A program made the position numbers and the translations under genes. Below the pieces are notes generated by a model that saw only the letters and a program-made list of their open reading frames with translations, made no database searches and had not been told where the DNA came from. Positions 8,642 to 15,953 of a stretch of 64,000 nt of DNA are shown here, in pieces. Each line of letters begins with the position of its first letter. The first letter of the stretch is position 1. Source of the stretch: Ferrimonas balearica DSM 9799 (GTDB taxonomy: Bacteria; Pseudomonadota; Gammaproteobacteria; Enterobacterales; Shewanellaceae); the NCBI RefSeq assembly GCF_000148645.1, contig NC_014541.1:2317139-2381138 (forward strand). Direction: 5' to 3'.

Positions 8642-8869
8642 GTGTTTTGGGTAAACTACTTCGTTGCACTTTTTGTCCTGTGTGGATGGTATCTGCACAA
8701 CAAAATTTTGCTCGATGAGGAACTGCCTGCGCTAAAGACCGACCACCGGATCGCCAAAGCGACTTACCATGCGGCATTGAAGTCCATCGGTACGCCGGTG
8801 CACCACCGCAATGAAACCGTATTTCAGGCGGCACTCCGCCAGATGAAAGTGGACGCCAGGCAAGCCTGA
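8642..8869 (+). CDS. Small membrane-anchored protein (75 residues)
   Basis: The GTG start follows the upstream stop with zero spacing and has a strong GGGAGGG ribosome site inside the end of the previous gene. One membrane segment near the N terminus (NYFVALFVLCGWYL, residues 5-18) precedes a charged domain with several histidines (TDHRIAKATYHAALKS, PVHHRNETVF). With its partner it forms a two-gene unit closed by a 10-bp hairpin. I do not recognise the protein; a small membrane complex or a toxin-like pair are both conceivable, with no direct evidence for either. Confidence 0.6.
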   Translation: MFWVNYFVALFVLCGWYLHNKILLDEELPALKTDHRIAKATYHAALKSIGTPVHHRNETVFQAALRQMKVDARQA

Positions 8870-8901
8870 TAAGGCACGGAAACTGCCCATCGAAGTGCGG
8901 A

Positions 8902-8924
8902 AAGACCCAGAACCTCTGGGTCTT
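8902..8924. terminator. Hairpin between convergent genes
   Basis: A perfect 10-bp stem (AAGACCCAGA / TCTGGGTCTT) with a 3-nt loop sits between the small-protein pair and the convergent DUF3144 gene. It has no long T tract on either side (TTT on the minus strand), so termination efficiency is uncertain. Confidence 0.55.
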
Positions 8925-8965
8925 AGAGAGCCACCACAAGAATTCCTCAGGGCAACACCTGTCTC

Positions 8966-9256
8966 CTACCGATTCAGATATTTCTCGTAATTGGCCACAT
9001 AGTCATCGAAGTTCTCCTCAAAGGAGAGGCGGAACTGCTCAACAAAATACTCGATGGCTTTATCGCGGTCGGCCTCCAGTGCCGGTTTGCTGTCGCTGTT
9101 GGCGGCGTAAACAAACGCGCAATAACGGGCCATGCCATACATAAAGGACGCGCTGACTTTGCCTGCTCCCACCTCGTTGCTGACCTGGCTGTTGGCCAGA
9201 GAGATATGGGCGTCAGCCCGGTGGTAAAAATCGGGGTCGGTGTTTTCCACGGTCAT
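8966..9256 (-). CDS. DUF3144 family protein
   Basis: A 96-residue acidic, helical cytoplasmic protein. The segments DFYHRADAHISLANSQ, GKVSASFMYGMARYCAFV and AIEYFVEQFRLSFEENFDDY match the pattern I associate with DUF3144, a small family common in marine gammaproteobacteria. The ATG has AAGGAAGA upstream. It is monocistronic. No function is established for the family and its context here gives none. Confidence 0.8.
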   Translation of the reverse strand: MTVENTDPDFYHRADAHISLANSQVSNEVGAGKVSASFMYGMARYCAFVYAANSDSKPALEADRDKAIEYFVEQFRLSFEENFDDYVANYEKYLNR

Positions 9257-9457
9257 ATTCTTCCTTGCTGTGAATGGGTTACAAACGCAGGCTGCTGTTG
9301 CCCTGCTGTGTGGGTTCCTGCCGGTTAAACTTAAGCATTGACCGGCAGGCGGGTAAATAGCCTATTTAATGAGTATCTTGCTGAACTTTCACACTTCCCA
9401 AGCTTAGATTCACTCAGCCGCAGAAGCGTGAATCCAGCTCATCGTCCGATGGCATGG

Positions 9458-10363
9458 CTACGCCTCGATGCGGAGGTTGTCTTTCTGGCTGATCCAATCG
9501 AGGAAGGTGGCGGCCACCGGCGACAACGATTTGGCCTTATGGTGGGCCAGATACCAGTGCGAACGAATCGGCATCCCCTCCACCGGCAATATGGCCAGCC
9601 CGGAGTCACCACCGAACGCCAGGGTATGGGTGGAGATCACTGACACGCCCAGGCCGGACATCACGGAGTGACGGATCGCTTCATTACTTTCTACCGTCAT
9701 ACGCACATTGAGCTTGGCATTCTGTTCACGCAGAAAGCGCTCCAGCGCATAGCGGGTGCCGGAGCCATGTTCACGGATAAGGAACGGTTCTTGGGCAAAC
9801 TCCTGCAGCGGCACCGTACGCCGTTTTGCCCAGGGGTGATCAGCGGACGCAATCGCCACCAGTGGGTTGTCGAGGAATTCGTGCAGCGCCAGCGGCGCAT
9901 CCTTGGGGGGGTGGCTGAACACATAGAAGTCGTCACGGCCTTCAGACAGGCGATCAATCACCTGCTGTCGGTTGCCCACCTTAAATTCGATCTCAATCTG
10001 GGGGTAACGCTCACAGAAACCTCCAAGCAAGTGCGGAATAAAGTATTTGGCTGTGGTGACAACGCCCAAACGTAGGGTGCCGCGTTTCAACCCCTTCAGG
10101 TCCGCCAGATCCATCTCCATCCGTTCAAAGCTCGCCAGTACCTCGATGGCGGTCTCCAGTGCCCGCTCACCGGCATCGGTAAACTGAAGGCGGCGGCCTA
10201 CCTGGTGATAGAGGTCCGCTTCCAGCGTCTCGCTGAGCTTCTTCAACTGCATCGATACCGTCGGTTGGGTCAGGTGCAGTCGTTCTGCCGCTGCACTGAC
10301 GGAACCGGCATCCCGAAGGGCCAACAGAATCTCCATCTGTCTTAATGTGGCACGGCCGCTCAT
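9458..10363 (-). CDS. LysR-type regulator, CbbR-like
   Basis: A 301-residue LysR regulator. The N-terminal winged helix (TLRQMEILLALRDAGSVSAAA, then LTQPTVSMQLKKLSE) is followed by a two-lobed effector domain that begins GTLRLGVVTTAKYFIPHLLG, which resembles CbbR, the regulator of CO2-fixation genes. It is divergent from a gene set with an SbtA-like bicarbonate transporter and purEK, so sensing a metabolite of the inorganic-carbon or purine economy is plausible. A TATAGA-N6-TCTATA palindrome in the shared promoter is its probable target. The ATG is preceded by TAGGAGAG. Confidence 0.88.
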   Translation of the reverse strand: MSGRATLRQMEILLALRDAGSVSAAAERLHLTQPTVSMQLKKLSETLEADLYHQVGRRLQFTDAGERALETAIEVLASFERMEMDLADLKGLKRGTLRLGVVTTAKYFIPHLLGGFCERYPQIEIEFKVGNRQQVIDRLSEGRDDFYVFSHPPKDAPLALHEFLDNPLVAIASADHPWAKRRTVPLQEFAQEPFLIREHGSGTRYALERFLREQNAKLNVRMTVESNEAIRHSVMSGLGVSVISTHTLAFGGDSGLAILPVEGMPIRSHWYLAHHKAKSLSPVAATFLDWISQKDNLRIEA

Positions 10364-10446
10364 TCCGCTCTCCTAACGGTTGTGCCCGCCATATTCTCTG
10401 GCGACAAGATGCACAACATCAATAAATCAGGTACTTAATGGCAGAC

Positions 10447-10464
10447 TATAGACTTTTATCTATA
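10447..10464. promoter_or_regulatory. Probable LysR-type operator (TATAGA-N6-TCTATA)
   Basis: A perfect 6-bp inverted repeat with 6-bp spacing lies in the 186-bp divergent promoter between the lysR gene and the transporter operon. It contains the T-N11-A geometry expected of LysR boxes. A second related motif (TCTATAAGAGATA) lies near 10491. The surrounding DNA is highly A+T-rich. Confidence 0.5.
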
Positions 10465-10549
10465 TAAATAAAATTATTTTTCGATTTCCATCTATAAGAG
10501 ATATCCATCACACTTCGCAGCGGTAAAAAACGCAACAAAGGACAGAACT

Positions 10550-10741
10550 ATGCCGCGTCGCCTCGCTTTCGAACTGACCATCGCCATGAGCCTGATGCTG
10601 ATGGGAGGCGCCCTCGCCACCGCCCACATCAGTGACTGGAGTCTCGCCATCACCGGCGCCGTGCTGATGGGCACCAGCCTGGTACTGCGCCCGCGCTCAC
10701 AAGCCCAAACCGCTGCCCAAACCGCTTCGATGGAGCGCTAA
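10550..10741 (+). CDS. Small two-TM membrane protein in the bicarbonate-transporter operon
   Basis: A 63-residue hydrophobic protein with two probable membrane helices (residues 7-24, ELTIAMSLMLMGGALATA, and 29-46, WSLAITGAVLMGTSLVL) and a polar tail. AAAGGA precedes the ATG, and the transporter starts 3 bp after its stop, so the two are almost certainly cotranslated. It could be a small transporter subunit or assembly factor; this is inference. It does not resemble the PII-like SbtB that controls SbtA in cyanobacteria. Confidence 0.7.
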   Translation: MPRRLAFELTIAMSLMLMGGALATAHISDWSLAITGAVLMGTSLVLRPRSQAQTAAQTASMER

Positions 10742-10744
10742 TCC

Positions 10745-11677
10745 ATGGGCCTGGACATCGTTGTTGCCTTCTTCATTCTGGGCGCGGTCGCCCAGTTGGC
10801 GAAGGCTGAGCTCAGTCTGCCACAGAGCCTCTACCAGTCGCTGGTCATCTTCCTGTTGTTGGCCATCGGCCTGAAGGGCGGTATCGCCCTGTCTGAACAC
10901 GTCAACGCCGCGCTGCTGGTGAAGTCCGCTGCGGTGCTGGCGTTTGGTTTTATCCTGCCGTTGATCGCTTTCCCCCTGTTGCGCTCCTTCGGCCACCTGC
11001 CCCGCCTCGACGCCGCCACCATCGCCGCCCACTACGGTTCCGTCAGCGTGGCCACCTACGCGGTGGCGGTGGCGTTTCTGGACAGCCAGGGCATCGAGTA
11101 CGAACCCTACTTCCCGCTCTTTGTGGCTCTGCTGGAAGCCCCGGCCATCGCCGTTGGCCTGTGGCTGGCCAGCCGCAAGGGTGAAAAAACCGACGGCAAA
11201 GCCATCGCCAAAGAGATGCTGCTGAATCAGGGCATGGTGTTGCTGCTGGGTGGCATTCTGATTGGCTGGTGGGGCGGCGAGCGCGCTGAACGCATCATGC
11301 CCTTCTTCGGCGAACTGTTCCACGGCGTACTGGCGCTGTTCCTGCTGGCCATGGGCCAGAAAGCCGCCCAGCGCTGGCGTGAGCTGGGCGCCAATGCCTC
11401 GTTCCTGGCCAGCTTCGGCGTGGCCATGCCGCTGATTGGTGCCGTGCTGGGTACCGCTCTGGCGATGCTGCTGGGCCTGAGCCACGGCGGTATGGTGCTG
11501 CTGGCCACCCTGGGCGCCAGCGCCTCCTACATCGCCGTCCCTGCCGCCCTGTCTGCGGCGCTGCCCAAAGCCGACCTGGGCCCGGCCATTACCGCCTCAC
11601 TGGGCGTCACGTTTCCCTTCAATGTGCTGGTGGGCATCCCCCTCTACAGCGCGTTGATCAGCCATTTCGTTCTCTAA
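10745..11677 (+). CDS. SbtA-like sodium-dependent bicarbonate transporter
   Basis: A 310-residue integral membrane protein with about ten hydrophobic segments in two inverted halves. The signature stretches [18 protein letters not shown] (residues 92-109) and [16 protein letters not shown] (about 257-272) are those of the SbtA/DUF897 family. In cyanobacteria that family imports HCO3- with Na+. GGAG precedes the ATG. Position in front of purE and purK is suggestive because PurK consumes bicarbonate. The regulator on the other side is CbbR-like. Substrate is by homology; the alternative is another small anion. Confidence 0.82.
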   Translation: MGLDIVVAFFILGAVAQLAKAELSLPQSLYQSLVIFLLLAIGLKGGIALSEHVNAALLVKSAAVLAFGFILPLIAFPLLRSFGHLPRLDAATIAAHYGSVSVATYAVAVAFLDSQGIEYEPYFPLFVALLEAPAIAVGLWLASRKGEKTDGKAIAKEMLLNQGMVLLLGGILIGWWGGERAERIMPFFGELFHGVLALFLLAMGQKAAQRWRELGANASFLASFGVAMPLIGAVLGTALAMLLGLSHGGMVLLATLGASASYIAVPAALSAALPKADLGPAITASLGVTFPFNVLVGIPLYSALISHFVL

Positions 11678-11691
11678 ACTCCGGAGTCATC

Positions 11692-12177
11692 ATGTCTCAA
11701 CCCAAAGTCAGTATCATCATGGGTTCTCAGTCCGATTGGGCCACCATGGAAGAAGCCACCAAGCCGCTGGAAGCGCTGGGCGTGGCGTTTGAAACCAAGG
11801 TGGTCTCCGCACACCGTACCCCGGATCGCCTTTACCAGTTCTGCAACGACGCCCATGAGCGTGGCATTCAGGTGATCATCGCCGGTGCCGGTGGCTCTGC
11901 GCACCTGGCGGGCATGGCCGCGGCCATGACCCACCTGCCGGTGGTCGCCGTACCGGTCTCCAGCCGCAACCTGAAAGGGATGGACAGCCTGCTGTCGATG
12001 GTTCAGATGCCCCGCGGTGTTGCAGTGGCCTGTCAGGCCATCGGCGGTGCCGGTGCCTACAACGCGGGCCTGATTGCCGCGCAGATGCTGGCGCTGGGTG
12101 ATGCCGAGCTGACCGAACGCCTGATCGACTGGCGTCGCAGTCAGACCGAATCCGTGGCGGAAGAGGTCGTAAAATGA
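11692..12177 (+). CDS. purE: N5-carboxyaminoimidazole ribonucleotide mutase
   Basis: A 161-residue class I PurE, which moves the carboxylate of N5-CAIR to C4 to make CAIR in de novo purine synthesis. [13 protein letters not shown] (residues 7-19) is the phosphate-binding start, VVSAHRTPD carries the catalytic histidine, and [11 protein letters not shown] and the [20 protein letters not shown] stretch complete the site. It starts 14 bp after the transporter with GGAG, and its stop overlaps the purK start by 4 bp, so it is coupled to purK and cotranscribed with the transporter. Confidence 0.96.
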   Translation: MSQPKVSIIMGSQSDWATMEEATKPLEALGVAFETKVVSAHRTPDRLYQFCNDAHERGIQVIIAGAGGSAHLAGMAAAMTHLPVVAVPVSSRNLKGMDSLLSMVQMPRGVAVACQAIGGAGAYNAGLIAAQMLALGDAELTERLIDWRRSQTESVAEEVVK

Positions 12178-13262
12178 AAATTGGCATCATCGGCTGCGGC
12201 CAGCTGGCACGGATGCTGGCCCTGGCGGGCTGGCCCCGGGGAGTGCAGTTCAGCTTCCTGGCCGGTCCCCAGGAAGATCCGTCACCGGTGATGGGGCTTG
12301 GCACCATCCACCGCCTCCAGGAGGGAGACAGCGCCGAGTCCATCTACCAGGGATTGGGTGAGCCCGACGTCATCACCACCGAGCGTGAGCAGGTGGAAGT
12401 GGCGTTGCTGGCCTCTCTGCAGCCCTTTGCGCCGGTGTTCCCGCAGCCTGAGGCGGTCTCCATCTGCCAACACCGGGCCCGGGAGAAGCAGTTTATCAAT
12501 GACCAGGGCATCGCCACGGCACCGTGGCAGCCGGTCACTCCCCAGACTGACCTGCTGGCCCTGGGCCATGAACTGGGCTGGCCGCTGTTCATCAAAAGCT
12601 GCGAAGACGGCTATGACGGCTACAACCAGTGGCGCATTAATGGCCCAGACGATGCGCTGCCGACGCTGCCGGAAGGCGTCGCCTGCATCGCTGAAGGCGG
12701 TGTGGCGTTTGAACGGGAGCTTTCGCTGGTGGCGGTGCGTGGCCGTGACGGCAAGGTACGCTGTTACCCGCTGACCGAAAACCACCACACCGCAGGCATT
12801 CTTCAGCACTCCCTGGCCCCGGCTCCGGCCCTGGCCGACGGGTTGCAGCAGAAAGCGGAAGCGATGGCTCAGCGCTTGCTGAGCGCGATGAACTACGTTG
12901 GCGTGCTGACCCTGGAGCTGTTCCTGGTGAACGGTGAGTTCAAGATCAATGAGCTGGCACCGCGGGTACACAACAGCGGTCATTGGACTCAGAGTGGCGC
13001 CCTCACCTGCCAGTTTGAGAACCACGTCCGTGCCATCGCCGGATTGCCGCTGGGCCCAACCGATGCGCCTCTGCCGGCTGCCATGGTCAACCTGCTGGGC
13101 GTTGAGCCGCCCAACCCGGTGATCTGTCCTGACGCCAAGCTGCACTGGTACAACAAATCAGTACGCCCGGGCCGCAAAGTGGGTCACCTCAACCTCACCC
13201 ACGCCGACCCGCAACAGCTTTCTCGCCAGGTGTCGGAGTTGGTGGCCATCCTCTACCCCTGA
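12174..13262 (+). CDS. purK: N5-carboxyaminoimidazole ribonucleotide synthase
   Basis: A 362-residue ATP-grasp enzyme that joins ATP, bicarbonate and AIR to give N5-CAIR. The N-terminal [19 protein letters not shown] is the typical PurK opening. The ATP-grasp core follows, with [33 protein letters not shown], and the metal and base segment [15 protein letters not shown]. The [15 protein letters not shown] segment near the C terminus is also characteristic. The start overlaps purE (ATGA). The gene is followed at once by a strong terminator. Its need for bicarbonate gives the upstream transporter a clear rationale. Confidence 0.95.
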   Translation: MKIGIIGCGQLARMLALAGWPRGVQFSFLAGPQEDPSPVMGLGTIHRLQEGDSAESIYQGLGEPDVITTEREQVEVALLASLQPFAPVFPQPEAVSICQHRAREKQFINDQGIATAPWQPVTPQTDLLALGHELGWPLFIKSCEDGYDGYNQWRINGPDDALPTLPEGVACIAEGGVAFERELSLVAVRGRDGKVRCYPLTENHHTAGILQHSLAPAPALADGLQQKAEAMAQRLLSAMNYVGVLTLELFLVNGEFKINELAPRVHNSGHWTQSGALTCQFENHVRAIAGLPLGPTDAPLPAAMVNLLGVEPPNPVICPDAKLHWYNKSVRPGRKVGHLNLTHADPQQLSRQVSELVAILYP

Positions 13263-13270
13263 GCCATTCT

Positions 13271-13294
13271 GGCCGCACCCAACCGGGTGCGGCC
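13271..13294 (+). terminator. Hairpin terminator after purK
   Basis: A perfect 10-bp G+C-rich stem (GGCCGCACCC / GGGTGCGGCC) with a 4-nt loop, followed by ACCCTTTCCC, starts 9 bp after the stop codon. The T tract is weak. Confidence 0.7.
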
Positions 13295-13743
13295 ACCCTT
13301 TCCCGCCTTTGCCACGTGCAGACAAGCTATAAAGCGTCATACCGGATAGCCATGCAGAGCCCGCTCCAAGTCCTCAGGTCAGGGCGCTGCCGAGACAACG
13401 TTTCATACTCACCAGTACCCCTTCCCCCACCGAGCCCCAACTCTGTGGAATAAATCGTCATAGTGCCGCTAGTCGGCCAATGGCCGCAGCGGCGGCAGAG
13501 CCAGTTAGTCACACAGTTGGCGCACTTTCACTGGATGGATTCTCTGTTTCGCCCAAAGGACAGTCGAAAACGACATCTAAGAGATTGATTGAATTGGGAT
13601 CGCTTGGTACGTTTGGCGAACTTTCGCCGGAGTTATTGCGCCTGCAAAGGTGCCTGCAGGCGCAATAAATACACTGTTAACTGGATTGGCGGATTTCCAG
13701 TAATTTGAGGTGGCAAGAGCATTGCCAATACGAAGGGTATTTA
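13295..13743. other. Left flank of the inserted operon
   Basis: About 450 bp without a supported gene. The first 200 bp are backbone-like. From about 13500 the composition falls toward A+T. A short frame at 13480-13668 ends inside the hairpin described separately and has no ribosome site. The insert boundary probably lies in this stretch. Confidence 0.4.
13633..13668. repeat. 14-bp perfect inverted repeat before the inserted operon
   Basis: The arms at 13633-13646 (TTATTGCGCCTGCA) and 13655-13668 (TGCAGGCGCAATAA) are exact reverse complements with an 8-nt loop, 76 bp before the first gene of the PLD operon. It could be a terminator of incoming transcription, an operator, or a recombination or insertion-site relic. 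An AATAAAT run follows the right arm. Confidence 0.7.
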
Positions 13744-15336
13744 GTGTTAAACACAGAATTTTATTCGGGTGCTGTCATACGGCTGGCGACCCTGCAAAAA
13801 AAACGCAATTATGCGGGTCACTTGCTTTTCGCCACCGTGTCCTTGCTCCCTCGCGGTAGACCGCTACCTCCACCGATGGAAGGACTGCATCGGTGCCCCA
13901 TCGGAAAAACCGACGAAACTGTTTTTTTTCGCCGTGTGCTTTTGAGTGTGCAAGAAGCTATTGACTGGTATCGCGCTCTTGGCAGTGGCGATGATAAATC
14001 CCCGATTCCCTCCCGACATGAGGAACGCAATAGCCAATACGATGGGGTCAAGATAGAAATCTCAAAGCTGATCGATGACCCATCCTGGCCGTATCTCGGC
14101 CTGCCGGTTGGGGAAGGGATGTTTGCACATCTTTCTGGACGAAACCATCCGGCGCCCTTCATTGGTAATTCCCCCGCCCGCATCCATCGCCGTTTCGGTA
14201 GTCAGGATGGCTTCGACTTGATGCTAGCTGATAATAAAGCCGTAGACTTTGTTGCAAGACGATTGCATGTTGATCTTAGGCTTTATAGGGAGTACCTCGG
14301 AAGCATTACATTAGTCGCGCCAGATCCTGTGCTAAAACAAATTGATAACTTTATGATTCCAGCCTCTGCTGATAGGGGCGAACGTATTTTCTATCGTTTT
14401 GTTCCTCGTGCAGGGGAATCGTTGGCTGGCCTGAAGATCACCACCTTCGACGAACAAGGCCACCTACTTACAGACTTCAACACGCAGGAAATTCCCGCCA
14501 ATGGCATTTTGGATATTGATAAAGGCGACTGCATAGGCACTTATGGCTATGTTGTGGCTCACCAGCAACATGGCGTTTTGGCCTATAGCCCACCGTCTTC
14601 ATTCCTACGCCAAATGAACTTTTCGATGCATATCGGTCCAGAGGAAAGCAAGAAGGTCAGCGTCCCTACTGGCGAATCAGCCAATTCCCCGCGCATGGAA
14701 TATCTTGCGGCTCAACGTTCAACACTTGCCTCGCAGCACCTCATGGGAGATGGGCCGCGTATACCGAATGTCAACGCCCGCATAGCCAATGCGGCTGCAC
14801 GCCGCGAAAAGATCGCAAACGCGAAGCAATACGGCCAGCGCTGGTTCCCTGACGGATCCCGTGAAGAGGCTATTCGCTTTATTCAGAGTGAACTGAGGCG
14901 CGCCAAGAATAGAGTGATGATTGCTGACCCTTATCTTGCCGGATTGCAATTAGGACAATTTCTGTACGCCGTTAATCCAGAAACCATTTCAGTGACCCTG
15001 CTGAGCTCAGCCCTCGCATTTAAGTCTAAGGGGCAAGGGCTCTCGAAGACCGATGACTTTAGCCAGCGACTCACCCAACTGGAAAAGGACGCCAAGGTAA
15101 CTGCCAAGGCATACGTGCTCCAGTCATCCATCCTGCACGACCGCTTCCTTGTAATAGATGATACCGTCTGGTTCCTTGGCAACTCGCTGAACACTTTGGG
15201 CGACAAGGCATCCCTAATCGTTAAACTTCCCAATCCGGATGAGATCATTGACCAGCTTGAAGATATGCTGAAACAGGCAATATCCTTTGTCGACTATGAG
15301 AAACATCAAACTAAGGATAAGGACGCCGGGTCATGA
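13744..15336 (+). CDS. Protein with C-terminal PLD-like domain, first gene of the candidate defence operon
   Basis: About 530 residues. The GTG at 13744 has GAAGGG six bases upstream, better than the TTG at 13705. The N-terminal 90 residues (AVIRLATLQKKRNYAGHL, then VFFRRVLLSVQEAIDWYRAL) recall the family NCBI names after Vibrio VPA1262, an uncertain recollection. A middle beta-rich region follows. From about residue 375 there is a PLD-like fold: EEAIRFIQSELRRAKNRVMIADPYL, then HDRFLVIDDTVWFLGNSLN at residue 465. This is an HKD motif with Lys replaced by Arg and only one copy. Its stop overlaps the next start (ATGA). G+C and codon use are lower than the neighbours, pointing to transfer. Confidence 0.72.
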   Translation: MLNTEFYSGAVIRLATLQKKRNYAGHLLFATVSLLPRGRPLPPPMEGLHRCPIGKTDETVFFRRVLLSVQEAIDWYRALGSGDDKSPIPSRHEERNSQYDGVKIEISKLIDDPSWPYLGLPVGEGMFAHLSGRNHPAPFIGNSPARIHRRFGSQDGFDLMLADNKAVDFVARRLHVDLRLYREYLGSITLVAPDPVLKQIDNFMIPASADRGERIFYRFVPRAGESLAGLKITTFDEQGHLLTDFNTQEIPANGILDIDKGDCIGTYGYVVAHQQHGVLAYSPPSSFLRQMNFSMHIGPEESKKVSVPTGESANSPRMEYLAAQRSTLASQHLMGDGPRIPNVNARIANAAARREKIANAKQYGQRWFPDGSREEAIRFIQSELRRAKNRVMIADPYLAGLQLGQFLYAVNPETISVTLLSSALAFKSKGQGLSKTDDFSQRLTQLEKDAKVTAKAYVLQSSILHDRFLVIDDTVWFLGNSLNTLGDKASLIVKLPNPDEIIDQLEDMLKQAISFVDYEKHQTKDKDAGS

Positions 15337-15953
15337 AAGGGTTAACTCCAAATATCCCGATTGCCCCAAAGACAGAGCGTCCATTTCCCAATAAAGAAAT
15401 TCTCTGGGGCAGCGAGGGGGGCGGGCAGGCTTGCTTCCCGACATCCGCGGCTGCCTATGAGCGGAAGTATTCTGCTGATCCTGTTCCCTTGCAAAAATTT
15501 GGCAAAGCAGTGTCAGAGGCCCAGGAGAGAGTCTGGATTGTCGACGAATATTTGTTGATACCTGATAGCGGAAAACCGACAAAGCGAATCGAACAAATCC
15601 TATCTTGGTTGCCGTTATGGTTTGCAGCAAGCGATGTTCGCCTGCTGACGAAACAGCATCAAGAAGTCGATGAAAATGACCTGAAGAAATTTCAACAACA
15701 TGCGCAGGCAATTACTAACCAATCGGTAAGGCGTGAGAAGGCGTGCCGCATTGAGATCAGAAAGCATCTCACACGGGATTGCGATTTTGTCCACGACCGC
15801 TTTGCCATCATTGATGACGAACTTTGGCATTTTGGGGGAACAGTGGGCGGGTTTCATTCTAAAGTCAGTGCAGCCAGCCGAGGCTGGCGGGCATCGGATC
15901 ACGGTGCTATCAGTTTCTTTGAGGAGATCTGGAACGCAGGAGAACGAAAATGA
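15333..15953 (+). CDS. Single-motif PLD-like protein, second gene of the operon
   Basis: A 206-residue protein. Near residue 60 a FGKAVSEAQERVWIVDEYL segment resembles the start of a phospholipase D fold (compare AKNRVMIADPYL in the gene before). HDRFAIIDDELWHFGGTVGG begins at residue 154. That is one HKD-like motif with Lys to Arg and a conserved Gly-Gly. PLD enzymes need two such motifs, so a homodimer, or a heterodimer with the upstream protein that carries the matching HDRF-xx-IDD-xx-W motif, is likely. It overlaps both neighbours by 4 bp, so the three genes are translationally coupled. Substrate (nucleic acid or lipid) cannot be told. Confidence 0.72.
   Translation: MKGLTPNIPIAPKTERPFPNKEILWGSEGGGQACFPTSAAAYERKYSADPVPLQKFGKAVSEAQERVWIVDEYLLIPDSGKPTKRIEQILSWLPLWFAASDVRLLTKQHQEVDENDLKKFQQHAQAITNQSVRREKACRIEIRKHLTRDCDFVHDRFAIIDDELWHFGGTVGGFHSKVSAASRGWRASDHGAISFFEEIWNAGERK

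Noticed and set aside
9317-9349. 9-bp inverted repeat CCTGCCGGT / ACCGGCAGG as terminator of the lysR gene
   Set aside because: A 15-nt loop and no T tract on either strand; too weak to call.
13480-13668. 62-codon ORF at the left flank of the insert
   Set aside because: No ribosome site, and it terminates inside the perfect hairpin; no similarity recognised.
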